From assembly GCA_950097015.1 (NCBI GenBank), contig CATNEN010000033.1, positions 2,790,001 through 2,854,000 of the forward strand: a DNA stretch of 64,000 nt. The letters are read 5' to 3'. Positions 36,565 to 47,355 of the stretch are shown here, in pieces. Made by a program: the position numbers and the translations under genes. Source of the stretch: Macrostomum hystrix (taxonomy: Eukaryota > Platyhelminthes > Macrostomidae). Every line of letters begins with the position of its first letter. Within the stretch, counting starts at the first letter, position 1. The notes below the pieces were generated by a model. That model did no database searches and was not told the origin of the DNA. It saw only the letters and a program-made list of their open reading frames with translations.

Positions 36565-37262
36565 GATCAGAGACAGCCAGATCATGGGAATGGGGATCTG
36601 GGACAGCCATATCATGGGAATGGGGATCTGGGACAGCCAGATCATGGGAATGGAGATCAGAGACAGGCAGATCCTGGGAATGGGGATCTGGGACAGCCAT
36701 ATCATGGGAATGGGGATCAGGGACAGCCAGATCATGGGAATGGGGATCTGGGACAGCCAGATCATGGGAATGGGGATCAGGGACAGCTAGATCATGGGAA
36801 TGGGGATCAGGGACAGCCATATCATGGGAATGGGGATCAGGGACAGCCAGATCATGGGAATGGGGATCTGGGACAGCCATATCATGGGAATGGGGATCTG
36901 GGACAGCCAGATCATGGGAATGGAGATCAGAGACAGCCATATCATGGGAATGGGGATCAGAGACAGCCATATCATGGGAATGGAGATCAGAGACAGGCAG
37001 ATCATGGGAATGGGGATCAGGGACAGCTAGATCATGGGAATGGGGATCAGGGACAGCCAGATCATGGGAATGGGGATCAGAGACAGCCAGATCATGGGAA
37101 TGGGGATCAGAGACAGCCAGATCATGGGAATGGGTATCAGGGACAGCCAGATCATGGGAATGGGTATCAGGGACAGCCAGATCATGGGAATTGAGATCGG
37201 GGACAGTCAGATCATGGGAATGGGTATCAGGGACAGCCAGATCATGGGAATGGGGATCAGGA
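36565..37262. repeat. 30-bp minisatellite, about 23 copies
   Basis: Units contain agatcatgggaatggggatc followed by a(g/t)ggacagcc(a/t). The period is divisible by three, which creates spurious open frames on both strands. Confidence 0.97.
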
Positions 37263-38119
37263 GATGCAGAATTATTATTTTCAGTGGAAGCATGGAATTA
37301 ATGAGGATCAGTAAGGGGATCAGCCATTAATGGGGATCATGGTTGTCAGTGGATATGCTGCCTTCTAATGCATTTAACAATAATGAAGGTGAGTGAATAT
37401 CAGGTGTACTTATAACAGCTAGAGTGCTAGAATTAAGGTGCGTGCTAAACTGCAGCTGTTTGAGCTGGTGGAGCTGGTTGGTGTTTGATTCAGTCTGTCG
37501 TGTCGCCTGGGCCGACGCGAGGTAAACAGCGAGCAGGAAAAATTAAACAGGTCCTCGCCATATAATTAGTCCGATGATCCTGGCGTCTTCTTGAATCTGG
37601 AAAAATGTTGAGGTTTTTCCTGCTCAAATTCTTAACACGAGTGCAGTTTTAGTGACAAATTTGCAGTTTTTTAATTGGAATTAATAAATTTTGCATAGCC
37701 TAAACCCGTGCAGCCAGTTTTGAGTTATAACAGGCTGAAGCACCCCGTTCAGCCCCTAGACCCGGTGACAATTGAGTTATGCTGGCTTCCTCATGAATGA
37801 GGACAGTCTCGGAACTAATATGAAAAAAGCGATTTGCTCCCCATCAGTTCATATCTGCCTGCTTGGGCAGCTGCCTAAATTGCTTTTCCCCTCTTCCCGC
37901 CTCCTCGTGCAACACTCGCTATTACTGGCGCGAGGCCCAAGTTTGAGACACTACTCAAACCGGCCTCTTGTACTATCAATCAGGGGCTTGCCACCGCGCT
38001 CCTCTGGGGACTTCAGGAAAGCCCGGTGACTATAGCGTCCCAGCACCAGTGTCCCCGCAGTCAGTCTGAGCGGTTCTGAGTGCGCCTTATCTCTGGTGAA
38101 ATGGAGTCGTGAGTGTAGG
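37263..38119. other. No gene recognised
   Basis: Unique sequence. The frame 37772-38029 has no domain. Confidence 0.45.
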
Positions 38120-38612
38120 GAACACGAGGAATTGGGATCAGAGGAAATGGGGACATGAGGAATAGGGATCAGAGGAAATGGGACATGAGAAATAGGGATC
38201 AGAGGAAATGGGACATGAGGAATAGGGATCAGAGGAAATGGGACATGAGAAATAGGGATCAGAGGAAATGGGACATGAGGAATAGGGATCAGAGGAAATG
38301 GGACATGAGGAATAGGGATCAGAGGAAATGGGACATGAGGAATAGGGATCAGAAAATGGGATATGGGGAATAGGGATCAGAGGAAATGGGACATGGGGAA
38401 TAGGGATCAGTGGAATTAGGGACATGAGGAATAGGGATCAGTGGAAATAAGGACATGAGGAATAGGGATCAGTGGAAATAAGGACATGAGGAATAGGGAT
38501 CAGTGGAATTAGGGACATGAGGAATAGAGATCAGTGGAATTAGGGACATGAGGAATAGGGATCAGAGGAAATAAGGACATGAGGGATAGGGATCAGAGGA
38601 ATGGGTATATTA
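38120..38612. repeat. 30-bp minisatellite
   Basis: About 17 units containing gaggaatagggatcagagga. Later copies change to agtggaaata and gain or lose a base. It shares the gggatca motif with the array at 36.6 kb, but the units are otherwise different. Confidence 0.95.
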
Positions 38613-38672
38613 GGAAATCAGAGGAAATGAGGCCATGAGTTGTGGGGATTTGATAAAATTATTAAATTTGTA

Positions 38673-38683
38673 TTTATTTTATT
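38673..38683 (-). terminator. Overlapping AATAAA polyadenylation signals
   Basis: The minus strand reads AATAAAATAAA at 38683-38673, 38-48 nt after the stop of the inferred last protocadherin exon. This supports 38721 as a real 3' end. Confidence 0.55.
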
Positions 38684-38720
38684 CGGCAAAGACTTACTGA
38701 GGTGCTCAGACTGACAATTC

Positions 38721-41700
38721 TCAGCATAGATACGGCGAGCTGCAGTAGACATTGTCCCCGACCGATTTCCTTGGTGCTGCAGAAGCCGCCGCCGCCGCTG
38801 CTCCAGTCGCCCTTCCACCTGCCCGCAGGTCGTCCACGTCTTCGTCGATGTCTTCGTCGTTCCCTGCTGCTGCCGCGGCGGCTGCGCGCGGAAGTCCTCG
38901 GCGCATCAGCGGTCGCTCCTGGAGCGCCGGCCGGACCAGCGGTAGCGACAGATGGCCTGTGCGAGCCGTGATGGAGGATACAGCAATTAAGGATGCAGCA
39001 ATGAAGGATGCAGCAATGAAGGATGCAGCAACGAAGGATGCAGCAATGAAGGATGCAGCAATGAAGGATGCAGCAATGAAGGATGCAGCAATGAAGGGTG
39101 CAGCAATGAAGGATGCAGCAATGAAGGATGCAGCAATGAAGGATGCAGCAATGAAGGGTGCAGCAATGAAGGATGCAGCCATGATGGATGCAGCAATGAA
39201 GGATGCAGCAATGAAGGATGCAGCAATGAAGGATGCAGCAATGAAGGATGCAGCAATGAAGGATGCAGCAATGAAGGGTGCAGCAATGAAGGGTCTGTGA
39301 TGAAAGGTCTGTGATGAAGGGTCTGTTATGAAGGTTTGAGGAATGAAGGCTGGATGGATGGAGGAGCGACAAGGGCCTTTGATGCGTTGAGAAAAGTGTC
39401 TAGCATTTCCTAGAAAGAAGGTCAGCTGAGAAAGCCAAGAGGTCTTGTATCTGGTCCGTATCACAGAGGCTTGCAAACTGCTAATGTGTAGACAACGCAG
39501 AAATCGACCCGGTCGGGCCGGCGATAATCAGAAAGCAGATACGCTTGCGCGGTGGGCAGTTTCAATCCGGGACTGGCGGGTGCAGGAGGGCGGGGCTATC
39601 AGGTTTGATGTCAGTTGAAAAAGTTTCTTGTCCAGCCTCTGTAACCGCGCGGCCTCTCCCCCAGCATCAACATACAACAGAGGGCCGTGTTTCCCTAGGA
39701 ATCCCATGCTTGCATGCTTGTGTGCGCGTATTAGGCTAATATATCAGCCAGCTAAGGCCCTATGCCGCTCCAGTGAAGCATTGGTGGCAGATCAGGTCCT
39801 CGCAGCGACAACTGTTGTCAGGGCTTCACCGGGGTGGGGGGCGGCCATCCACCGCCTTGGGTCTCATGCCCATCCGATGATCTAACTGTTTTGTCTGCCG
39901 AGGTTTGGTCGCTCCCCAACGCCCGGTTGCGTGCCGAATCTGTCGGATATCTTCATTAAACAATTAGGTGATCATGCGGCAGATTATTCTGAGGTCTTAT
40001 ATACGAGCTACTCTTTCACATGATGTTTGTGCGCCTTGTTTGCAAACCAGATTCTAGAACCTACTTCAAGAAAGTTCACTTTCAATCTGAGCGCTCATCG
40101 CGTCCTGATTGGTTGGCAGCTGACCCCCACCTCATATCATTTCAAGTCAGACCCCCCGCCCGCCTCCCCATCTCTCTGATTGGCTGCAGTCTAAGTTATA
40201 TATTTATATCTAGCTTGCCGGTAGAAATAAGAAAACTTTAAAATATGAATGACATTGTTCTTTTCTTGCACAGACAATCTGACCTAACTGCAAGAAGGGA
40301 AGAAATTTTTGAAAATTGTGAAGACAGCGCGGTGCAGCTGATCAAGGTTCGACGGTCACAGACACTGGCTTCCCCTTCAGAGGCTAATTGATAGAAGCGA
40401 CGAAACTCCTTCTTTGGGACAGGGAGTTGTGTGCGCCGAAGCCAAGCTTTCTTTATGGATACCTCCAAAAAGGCAAGCTGGAATCCGAATATCCAAATGG
40501 AATGGACACTTCCCTGCCGCTGAATCTGCGGGCGCGAGTGCGGGCCACGTGTGCCCCCCCCCCTGGCCTCCAGGGCGCTTCATAAAATTCCATTTACTCC
40601 GCCCCGCCCACCCTGGAACACGGGATCCTCTTGGGCTTAGCAACGGGTTAGCAACTGTGGGAAATTTCGAAATCTCGATCTAGAAACCTAGAAAGGCCAG
40701 TCAGTTCTGTGTCATTAAAAATTTAGCTGCCTAATGAATAGCTCGCGACCCGACAGTGCTTGAATCAGCTGGGCATCTGTTGCTGAGTCTTGACTCTTTT
40801 GCCTGCTCATAGTTTCTGCGCCTCAGCATAGATTAAACAAACCCCATCCTCCCGAGTGACACAACCCCATCCCCTCGAGTGACACAACCCCATCCTCCCG
40901 AGTGACACAACCCCAACCTCCCGAGTGACACAACCCCATCCTCCCGAGTGACACAACCCCAACCTCCCGAGTGACACAACCCCAACCTCCCGAGTGACAC
41001 AACCCCAACCTCCCGAGTGACACAACCCCAACCTCCCGAGTGACACAACCCCAACCTCCCGAGTGACACAACCCCAACCTCCCGAGTGACACAACCCCAT
41101 ACTCCCGAGTGACACAACCCCAACCTCCCGAGTGACACAACCCCATCCTCCCGAGTGACCCTCTAGCTTGGCTTAAAAGATAAGATTATTGCATACTATC
41201 GATTTATGTAGAGAATTTCTCAGTCTGAGTAGAACTTTGAGCACTGCTCAGCAATACTTTGGCTGAGCCCAGCTGATTGGAAAATCGCCCCAGGCATAGG
41301 GCCGGATGCTAAAAGCAGATTGCAGGCTAGACGTGCGAGAAGGCAGGTTGGACAAAGTATGCCGTACTGGCGACATCTGAGTAAAAAAACTGGAACTCAC
41401 GAGGTGCGATGGACAGGTGTGGCTAATGAGCTCGGGCTGTTTAACCCGAACTTAGGGGGGGGAGACGTTGGGACAAAGCCTAACACGGCAAGTTGAACTT
41501 TCTTGTCGCAATTCACCGATAACAGCGGGCGATAATTGCCTCCCTCCGAGTTCTGACTCGCGCGTTGCGCGGGGCGCGTCTCGGCTGATTGAGGGAATGT
41601 CCGATGCAGGAGGCAGGATTGATCAAGGTGGGGTGCAGGATTGATCAAGGTGGGGTGCAGGATTGATCAAGGCGGGGTGCAGGATTGATCAAGGCGGGGT

Positions 41701-44700
41701 GCAGGATTGATCAAGGCGGGGTGCAGGATTGATCAAGATAGGGTGCAGGATTGATCAAGATAGGGTGCAGGATTGATCAAGGTGGGGTGCAGGATTGATC
41801 AAGGCGGGGTGCAGGATTGATCAAGATAGGGTGCAGGATTGATCAAGATAGGGTGCAGGATTGATCAAGGTGGGGTGCAGGATTGATCAAGGCGGGGAGC
41901 AGGATTGATCAAGGCGGGGTGCAGGATTGATCAAGGCGGGGTGCAGGATTGATCAAGGCGGGGTGCAGGATTGATCAAGGCGGGGAGCAGGATTGATCAA
42001 GGTGGGGTGCAGGATTGATCAAGGTGGGGTGCAGGATTGATCAAGGTGGGGTGCAGGATTGATCAAGATAGGGTGCAGGATTGATCAAGGTGGGGTGCAG
42101 GATTGATCAAGGCGGGGTGCTCGCACAGCCACAGCCGGTGGGGACAGCAAATGATCAGCAATGTCACTGACAGGAAGCGGAACTTAATGACTGCTTGTTT
42201 AGCAAGTCCATGACAAAGTTTATGAGGAGGTTCAGCAGAGGTGTAACACAAACAGGTGCCAGGGGTTAATTGGCAGTCCAGCAGGGTGGACAGGGGATAT
42301 TTTCAGAAACGTTGCGCAGAAAAAGATGAAACGAATTCCGTCCCTCCAGCCGCTGCAGTCCTGTCTCGATAATCCTCGCTGTTAAAAATACCCGACTGGG
42401 CCAAAAACGCTGCCTTTGTGTTGCTCGTGGTTTATGAAAATGACAACTGGGGAGCAACACCTCTGCCGGTCCCCTGGATCTCTGAGCTTTCAATCAAAGC
42501 CCGGGTCAAGCTGCTGGCAGCAAGAGTGGCTCACCATTTCTTGCTTTTGCAAACAAAAGACTAGTGCAAACAGGCCAGTGCCGCAATGAATCAACAGCCG
42601 CACAGGCCGGGGGACTCGGAAATTTGTCAGCCCGCCAGCCCCAACCCCTTCTGTTTGTGCACTTTTGTTCACCTGGCGGAGCTGAAACGGCCAGCCAACC
42701 TGCTCTTTCCGCGAGGAGGTGACTTTATCGGCTCGAGAATCTGTTGAAAAATACAATTCTGAATTTCTGCAGATCCCGCACCGCTTATCCAGCGGATCTG
42801 AAGGGCACTTAGAGTTTTCAGCTTCGGACTTTTATTGCCACAGCTTCTGTAGACCAGCTTTGGTCTTCGCACTGCCTGCATCTGAACTCCTGGCTGATCT
42901 CCCCTGCACTCTTATCTCCAGATCCCAGCAAAATGATTCCCCGGTCAGCTCACCTCGCTTCACCCCGAACGCTCGAGAAATCCCCGTCGTATCATCGGTT
43001 TCGCAGCGCCGCTGCAGCTGCTGGTGTTGCTGGTGGGAGCGCAGCCGCTGCTGCCGGCGCCGCCTCCGCCGCACCAGCAGGTATGCCAGGGCCGCCAGCG
43101 TCAGCAGCAGCAGCGAGACGGTCAGCCCGGCCAGGAGGCCCAGAACCGCCGAGCCGGCGCCGCCAGCGTCGTGCGACGACTGCAGCGGCGGTGGCAGCAG
43201 CGCCGGCGACGATGCCTCCGGCAGGCGGCGATTCGGCGACGTCCTCGTCTTCGGCGGCTCGTCCAGCACCTGGAGGCCGATGCGGACGGTGGCGTTCAGC
43301 CTATGGGGCAGGCCGCAATCGACGGCGGCCAGCTGCAGGCGGTGCCAGCCGAGATCCGCCGACGCTGACGGAGCCCTGGCGAGCCTCAGGCGGCCAGCGT
43401 GACGCTCCAACTCGAACAGCGGCGGCAGCGTCGGCGGCGGCTGCTTCGCTGCGGGAGACTGATTCGCAGATGTTGCGCCGCCGGGACTGCTTGAGTCGGA
43501 GACGGCTGGAAGCAGGTTGGCCTGACTGACCAGGTGATATTCCACTCGACCATTCTCACCTTCGTCCGGGTCCTGAGCTGCCGCCTGCGTATTCGAATGA
43601 GGGAGTTTGAGTTCGTCATGAGCCAGTTTTGAGTTGATCGTGAGTCAGGTGTTTGTTGGGCGTGATGCAGGTGTGATTTTATTGTTAGTCAGGTGTGATT
43701 TGATGGTGAGTCAGGTGTGAGTTGGGAGTGATGCAGGTGTGATTTTATTGTTAGTCAGGTGTGAGTTCATCGTGAGTCAGGTGTTTGTTGGGCGTGATGC
43801 AGGTGTGAGTTGATCACCTGCAGCACAAGGTGTCCCGCCGGCTCGTGTACAGACACAGTATAGTTGGCCTCAGCGAATGGGAACAGAAACCTGGGCGGGC
43901 AGTCGTTGCGGTCCAGAATCTGCACGGTGACGCTGGCCGTGGAGGTCAGGCTGGGCTGGCCGTGGTCCCTGGCGAACAGCTGGAACGAGTAGCTGGACCG
44001 CAGCTCCCTATCGAAGCGTCGCTGGGTGACAATGGCCCCGGACTCGTGCACCACGAAGGCGCCGGGCTCGCCACCGAAAAACGTCACCCGGCCGCCTTCG
44101 CCGGTGTCCGGATCCACGCAGCGCACGGGGCCGAGCTCCTGACCGGGCGGCTCGTTCTCCTCCAGCGAGAAGTCCAACCGGTGCGGCAGCTGCGGAGCCA
44201 CGTCGTTAACGTCGAGTATCTCGACGGCCACGGTGGCGGTGGCGGCCAGCGACAGCAGCCTGTCGGAGTCCTCGGCAACGACGCGCAGAGTCAGGGAGGC
44301 GCGGCTCTCCCGGTCCAGACGGTCGGCGACTCGCACGGCTCCCGTGGAGGCGTCCACCGAGAACAGTCGCTCGTCGCCGTCCCGGTCAGCAGGCAGCAGC
44401 CGATATGTCACGCGGCCGTTTTCCCCGGCGTCGGCATCGGTGGCCGTCACGTTCGCAACGACACGGCCGCGCGGACTGTCCTCCGGAGTGGAGACGAACA
44501 GCTGCCGGGCGGCCAGCACCGGCGGGTTGTCATTGTCGTCCTCCACGGAGACCAGCAGCGGCAGCCGGGTGGCCAAGCCACCGCCGTCGCTGCAGACAAT
44601 GACCAACGGGTGCGCTGCGCTCAGCTCCCTGTCCAGCTGGTCCAGCGTGAGGATCTGGTAGATGCCCAGCCGGAGGTCGAATTCTTTGACCTCGAACAGC

Positions 44701-46998
44701 GGCCTCCGCGGCGGCTGCCGGTCGTCGAATGCGTCGGCGGCGAGGTCGCAACGGACGGTGCCGTTGGGGCCTAGGTCTGGGTCGCGGGCGGTGAAGGACG
44801 CGACTACCGTGTGCGACGGCCGGTTCTCCATGACGCCGACTGGGCCGCCGGCGCCGGTAAGTTGGATGCTCGGCGCGTTGTCGTTGACGTCCAAGACGAC
44901 CAGGCGCAGCGACGCCGCCCCAGTCTTGGCCGGCCGGCCGCAGTCGACGGCCCGAAGCTGGGCTCGCAGCTCCGGCGTCGCCTCGCGGTCGAGGGGCCGC
45001 TCCAGCCGCAGCCGGCCGGTGTCCGAGTCAACGCTGATGAGGTGGCGGACGGCGGCGGGCGTATCCGGAGCCAGCTGGTAGCGCACGCGGCCGTTCTCAC
45101 CATCGTCGGCGTCGTGGGCTCGAATCTTTCCAAGGAATATGGAAATGTTTTCCTTGTTTTCCTCGTCAGTCTGCCATTTATCCCCATCAGTCTGTCAGTT
45201 ATCCCCATCAGTTTGTCAGTTATCCCCATCAGTCTGTCAGTTATCCCCATCAGTCTGTCAGTTATCCCCATTAGTTTGTCAGTTATCCCTATCAGTCTCA
45301 GAGCATTAAAATAAGCCTAAATAAATTTTATTTATTTTATTACCAACTGATTGTGGCAGACAGGGCAATACTATAGTTACCTACCAATTGAATCGCTAAG
45401 TGTCTGAAGTGTGTGGGATGGAACCCTCTAGCCAGTTTCTGTGCCGGCCCATATTGAGGACAAGCTCAAGTGCTGCAGCGCTTTTGGTTAGGAAGGATGA
45501 GCATCTGTGGATACGTTCTCACTGTAGCCGCTTATGTCCGAGTTTGCGACCTCGGGGAATGTGGTCAAAACTGCATTTAGTCTTGGACTCGAAGCAAAAT
45601 GTAGCATTCTTTTTTAATCTTCCCTAGGTGCATTTGTTTGATTGTCCACGTCGAGTGCACTGGTAAAATCCAATAGTTCAAACTAGAATCCCACTGCTCA
45701 AATTAACAATTTCACTGCTCAAACCTAGGAATCCCACTGCTCAAACTAAAAAATCCCACTGCTCAAACTAAAATCCAACACTTGAAACTTAGGAATCCCA
45801 CTGCTCAGGCTAAAATCCCACTGCTTAAACTTAAGAATCCCACTGCTCAAAGTAAAATCCCGTGATCCTCAGCGGAAAGTAAAATCCCACTGCTAAAACT
45901 AAAACGCCACTTCTCAAGCTAAAATCCCACTGCTCAAAATAAAAGATCCCACTGCTCGAAGTAAAAAATCCCACTGCTCAAACTTAAAGACCCTCTGCTC
46001 AAACTAAAAAATCCCACTGCTCAAACTAAAAACCCTCTGCTCAAACTAAAAAATCCCACTGCTCAAACTAAAACCAGACACTAAAAACTTAAGAGTCCCA
46101 CTGCTCAAAGTAAAATCCCACTGCTCAAAGTTTAAAATCCCACTGCAAAAACTTACATCCCACCGCTCAAACCCACCTGCATGAGGCTGGTAGCCGGTGA
46201 GTTCTCGGCCACCGTCATCTCGTAGGTGTGGCGCTCGAACTCCGGGAAGCAGTCGTTTGCGTCGAGCACGATGACGCTCAACCGCAGGTAGCCAATCCTC
46301 TGCGGCGCGTCGCCGAAGTCCCGTGCTGCCACCGTCAGGTTGTACTCAGCCAGCCGCTCTCGGTCCAGGGGCGCGATCAGCGTCAGATAAACTTGCGTCT
46401 GCGAGTCGAAGTCGACGCTGAACTCGGATGCCGTGGGCTCCACAAGTGAGTAGGCCAGCCGGGCGTTTCTTCCGCTGTCGGCGTCCGTGGCGTGCGGAAT
46501 CGCCCGCCGGGTGCCCGGCGGATCGGCCTCGCTGAACTGCAGCCGGTGACTCGCCGGCTCGAACACCGGCGCGTGGTCGTTGGCGTCCAGCACGCTGACA
46601 CGCACGGCGAACACCAGCATCGGTTCCTCCAGCGGCTCCAGGACGCAGCTCAGCGTCAGGGAGCAGTCGGCGGTCTCGGAGTCCGGACAGACCGCTTCCC
46701 GGTCCAGCCGCTGCTCCAGCATCAGGTCGTAGCGAACGCCTTCAACGCCGTTGCTGTTGGCGGTCTTGCGCACCCGGAAGTGGCGCCGGAAGTCTGGCCG
46801 GTGCAGCAGGAAGCCGACGGAGCGTCGGGCCAGCGTGGCCTGACTCAGCCGGCCGGCCAGCCGGAGGTCCGCCACCAGGTCGCCAATGACCAGCGGACCG
46901 TCGGTCTCCTCAGTCACCGAGTAGCTCACGTTATATCTGACCGGCAGAGCCGGGGCCGGAAGCAGAAGAAGCAACAGTAGCGGCTGCAGCGGCTGCAT
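38721..46998 (-). CDS. Protocadherin-like cadherin, 4 exons
   Basis: Calcium-dependent adhesion receptor of the plasma membrane. Exons 46998-46177, 45125-43818, 43584-42954 and 38956-38721 join in phases 0, 0 and 1 to give 998 residues. Visible: a signal peptide with a Leu run ([13 protein letters not shown]), EC1 with the protocadherin-type VTEET, and six DxND linkers (DANDHAP, DANDCFP, DVNDNAP, DDNDNPP, DVNDVAP, DRNDCPP). These imply seven extracellular repeats, the last ending at VLDEPPK. One membrane helix (about 854-881) is followed by five to seven basic residues. The fourth exon adds an Ala-rich and acidic tail (DEDIDEDVDD) and ends YCSSPYLC. It is assigned by phase match, strand, frame quality and the nearby AATAAA, and is less certain than exons 1-3. 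All introns carry minisatellites. Exons 1-3 are secure. Confidence 0.88.
38975..39297. repeat. 15-bp minisatellite next to protocadherin last exon
   Basis: About 21 copies of gcagcaatgaaggat. On the gene's sense strand the array runs to within about 20 nt of the acceptor at 38957. Confidence 0.97.
40108..40210 (+). promoter_or_regulatory. Promoter-like cluster: two CCAAT-type boxes and TATA
   Basis: ctgattgg occurs at about 40107 and again at about 40177, followed by a tatatttatat box at about 40199-40209. ATTGG is the CCAAT box in reverse. A short frame starts 35 nt beyond the TATA-like run. The arrangement resembles a compact plus-strand promoter, but could be chance in AT-rich DNA. Confidence 0.3.
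40245..40391 (+). CDS. Short frame downstream of promoter-like cluster
   Basis: ATG at 40245 opens 48 codons to a TGA at 40391. The peptide starts MNDIVLFLHRQSDLT and continues with an acidic helical stretch (RREEIFENCEDS). It has no known homologue that I recognise. It is antisense to, and within, protocadherin intron 3. It may be a first coding exon (a gtt follows ATCAAG) or meaningless. Confidence 0.2.
   Translation: MNDIVLFLHRQSDLTARREEIFENCEDSAVQLIKVRRSQTLASPSEAN
40836..41155. repeat. 23-bp minisatellite in protocadherin intron 3
   Basis: About 14 units containing cctcccgagtgacacaaccc. Positions alternate aac and atc before the core. Confidence 0.96.
41156..41610. other. Unique intronic sequence
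   Basis: No exon or regulatory element recognised. Confidence 0.4.
41611..42121. repeat. 22-bp minisatellite in protocadherin intron 3
   Basis: About 23 units containing gcaggattgatcaag, with three variants at the next positions (gtgggg, gcgggg, atagggt) arranged in short runs. Confidence 0.97.
42122..42953. other. Unique sequence after protocadherin exon 3 donor
   Basis: The minus-strand coding frame stays open from 42953 to 42832, but the gtgagc donor at 42953 and the weaker composition mark this as intron. If unspliced, the protein would end at 42832. Confidence 0.45.
43590..43815. repeat. About 20-bp degenerate repeat filling protocadherin intron 2
   Basis: Variants of gtcaggtgtgagttgat with gatgcaggtgt and ttattgtta forms. 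On the sense strand the first unit (atcaactcacacctg) starts two bases inside the donor at 43817. Confidence 0.85.
45170..45300. repeat. 21-bp minisatellite in protocadherin intron 1
   Basis: Six to seven units of tctgtcagttatccccatca. It lies about 45 nt from the acceptor at 45126. Confidence 0.93.
45301..45665. other. Unique middle of protocadherin intron 1
   Basis: Single-copy sequence between two arrays. Nothing recognised. Confidence 0.4.
45666..46172. repeat. About 22-bp minisatellite at protocadherin donor 1
   Basis: About 23 degenerate units containing atcccactgctcaaactaaa. On the sense strand the donor region gtgggtttgagcggtgggat is itself recognisable as a unit, so the array starts on the splice site. 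Confidence 0.93.
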
Positions 46999-47026
46999 TA
47001 TGTGTTGCTTTTCCGTATTGTTTTTG

Positions 47027-47040
47027 TCTGAAAATGGGTT
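47027..47040 (-). other. 3' splice acceptor before protocadherin ATG
   Basis: The minus strand reads CTAACCCATTTTCAG ending at 47028, a near-ideal branch site plus acceptor, 29 nt before the ATG at 46998. It implies a 5'UTR intron or spliced-leader addition. Confidence 0.5.
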
Positions 47041-47059
47041 AGAAGAATATAAGGAAGAG

Positions 47060-47355
47060 GGTTAAAAATGTTTGAGGCGTGAGGTGGTGGTCAGAGTGGT
47101 AGGCAGGAAGAGGTTTAGCAGGGTTTTAGGCGTGGGGTGGAGGTCAGAGGTAGGCAGGAAGAGGGTTAGCAGGGTTTGAGGCGTGAGGTGGGGGTCAGAA
47201 TGGTAGGCGGGAAGAGGGTTAGTAGGGTTTGAGGCGTGAGGTGGGGGTCAGAGTGGTAGTCGGGAAGAGGGTTAGCAGGGTTTGAGGCGTGAGGTGGGGG
47301 TCAGAGTGGTAGGCAGGAAGAGGGTTAGCAGGGTCTGGGGCGTGAGGTTGGTGTG
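47060..47355. repeat. About 53-bp minisatellite upstream of protocadherin
   Basis: About five units containing gaagagggttagcagggttt and gcgtgaggtgggggtcaga. It starts about 30-60 nt beyond the acceptor listed above, probably within a 5'UTR intron or outron. Confidence 0.93.

Larger units (their letters stand above)
39298..40835. other. Unique sequence in protocadherin intron 3
   Basis: No extra protocadherin exon was recognised. It contains a promoter-like cluster and a short plus-strand frame, listed separately. Confidence 0.4.

Noticed and set aside
36500..37330. Frames with Ile-Met-Gly-Met or His-Asp-Met-Ala repeats
   Set aside because: Products of the 30-bp minisatellite only.
42832..42953. 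Protocadherin reading through to a stop at 42832
   Set aside because: A good gtgagc donor, and a phase-matched downstream exon with stop and AATAAA, favour splicing. Kept as the alternative in the protocadherin entry.
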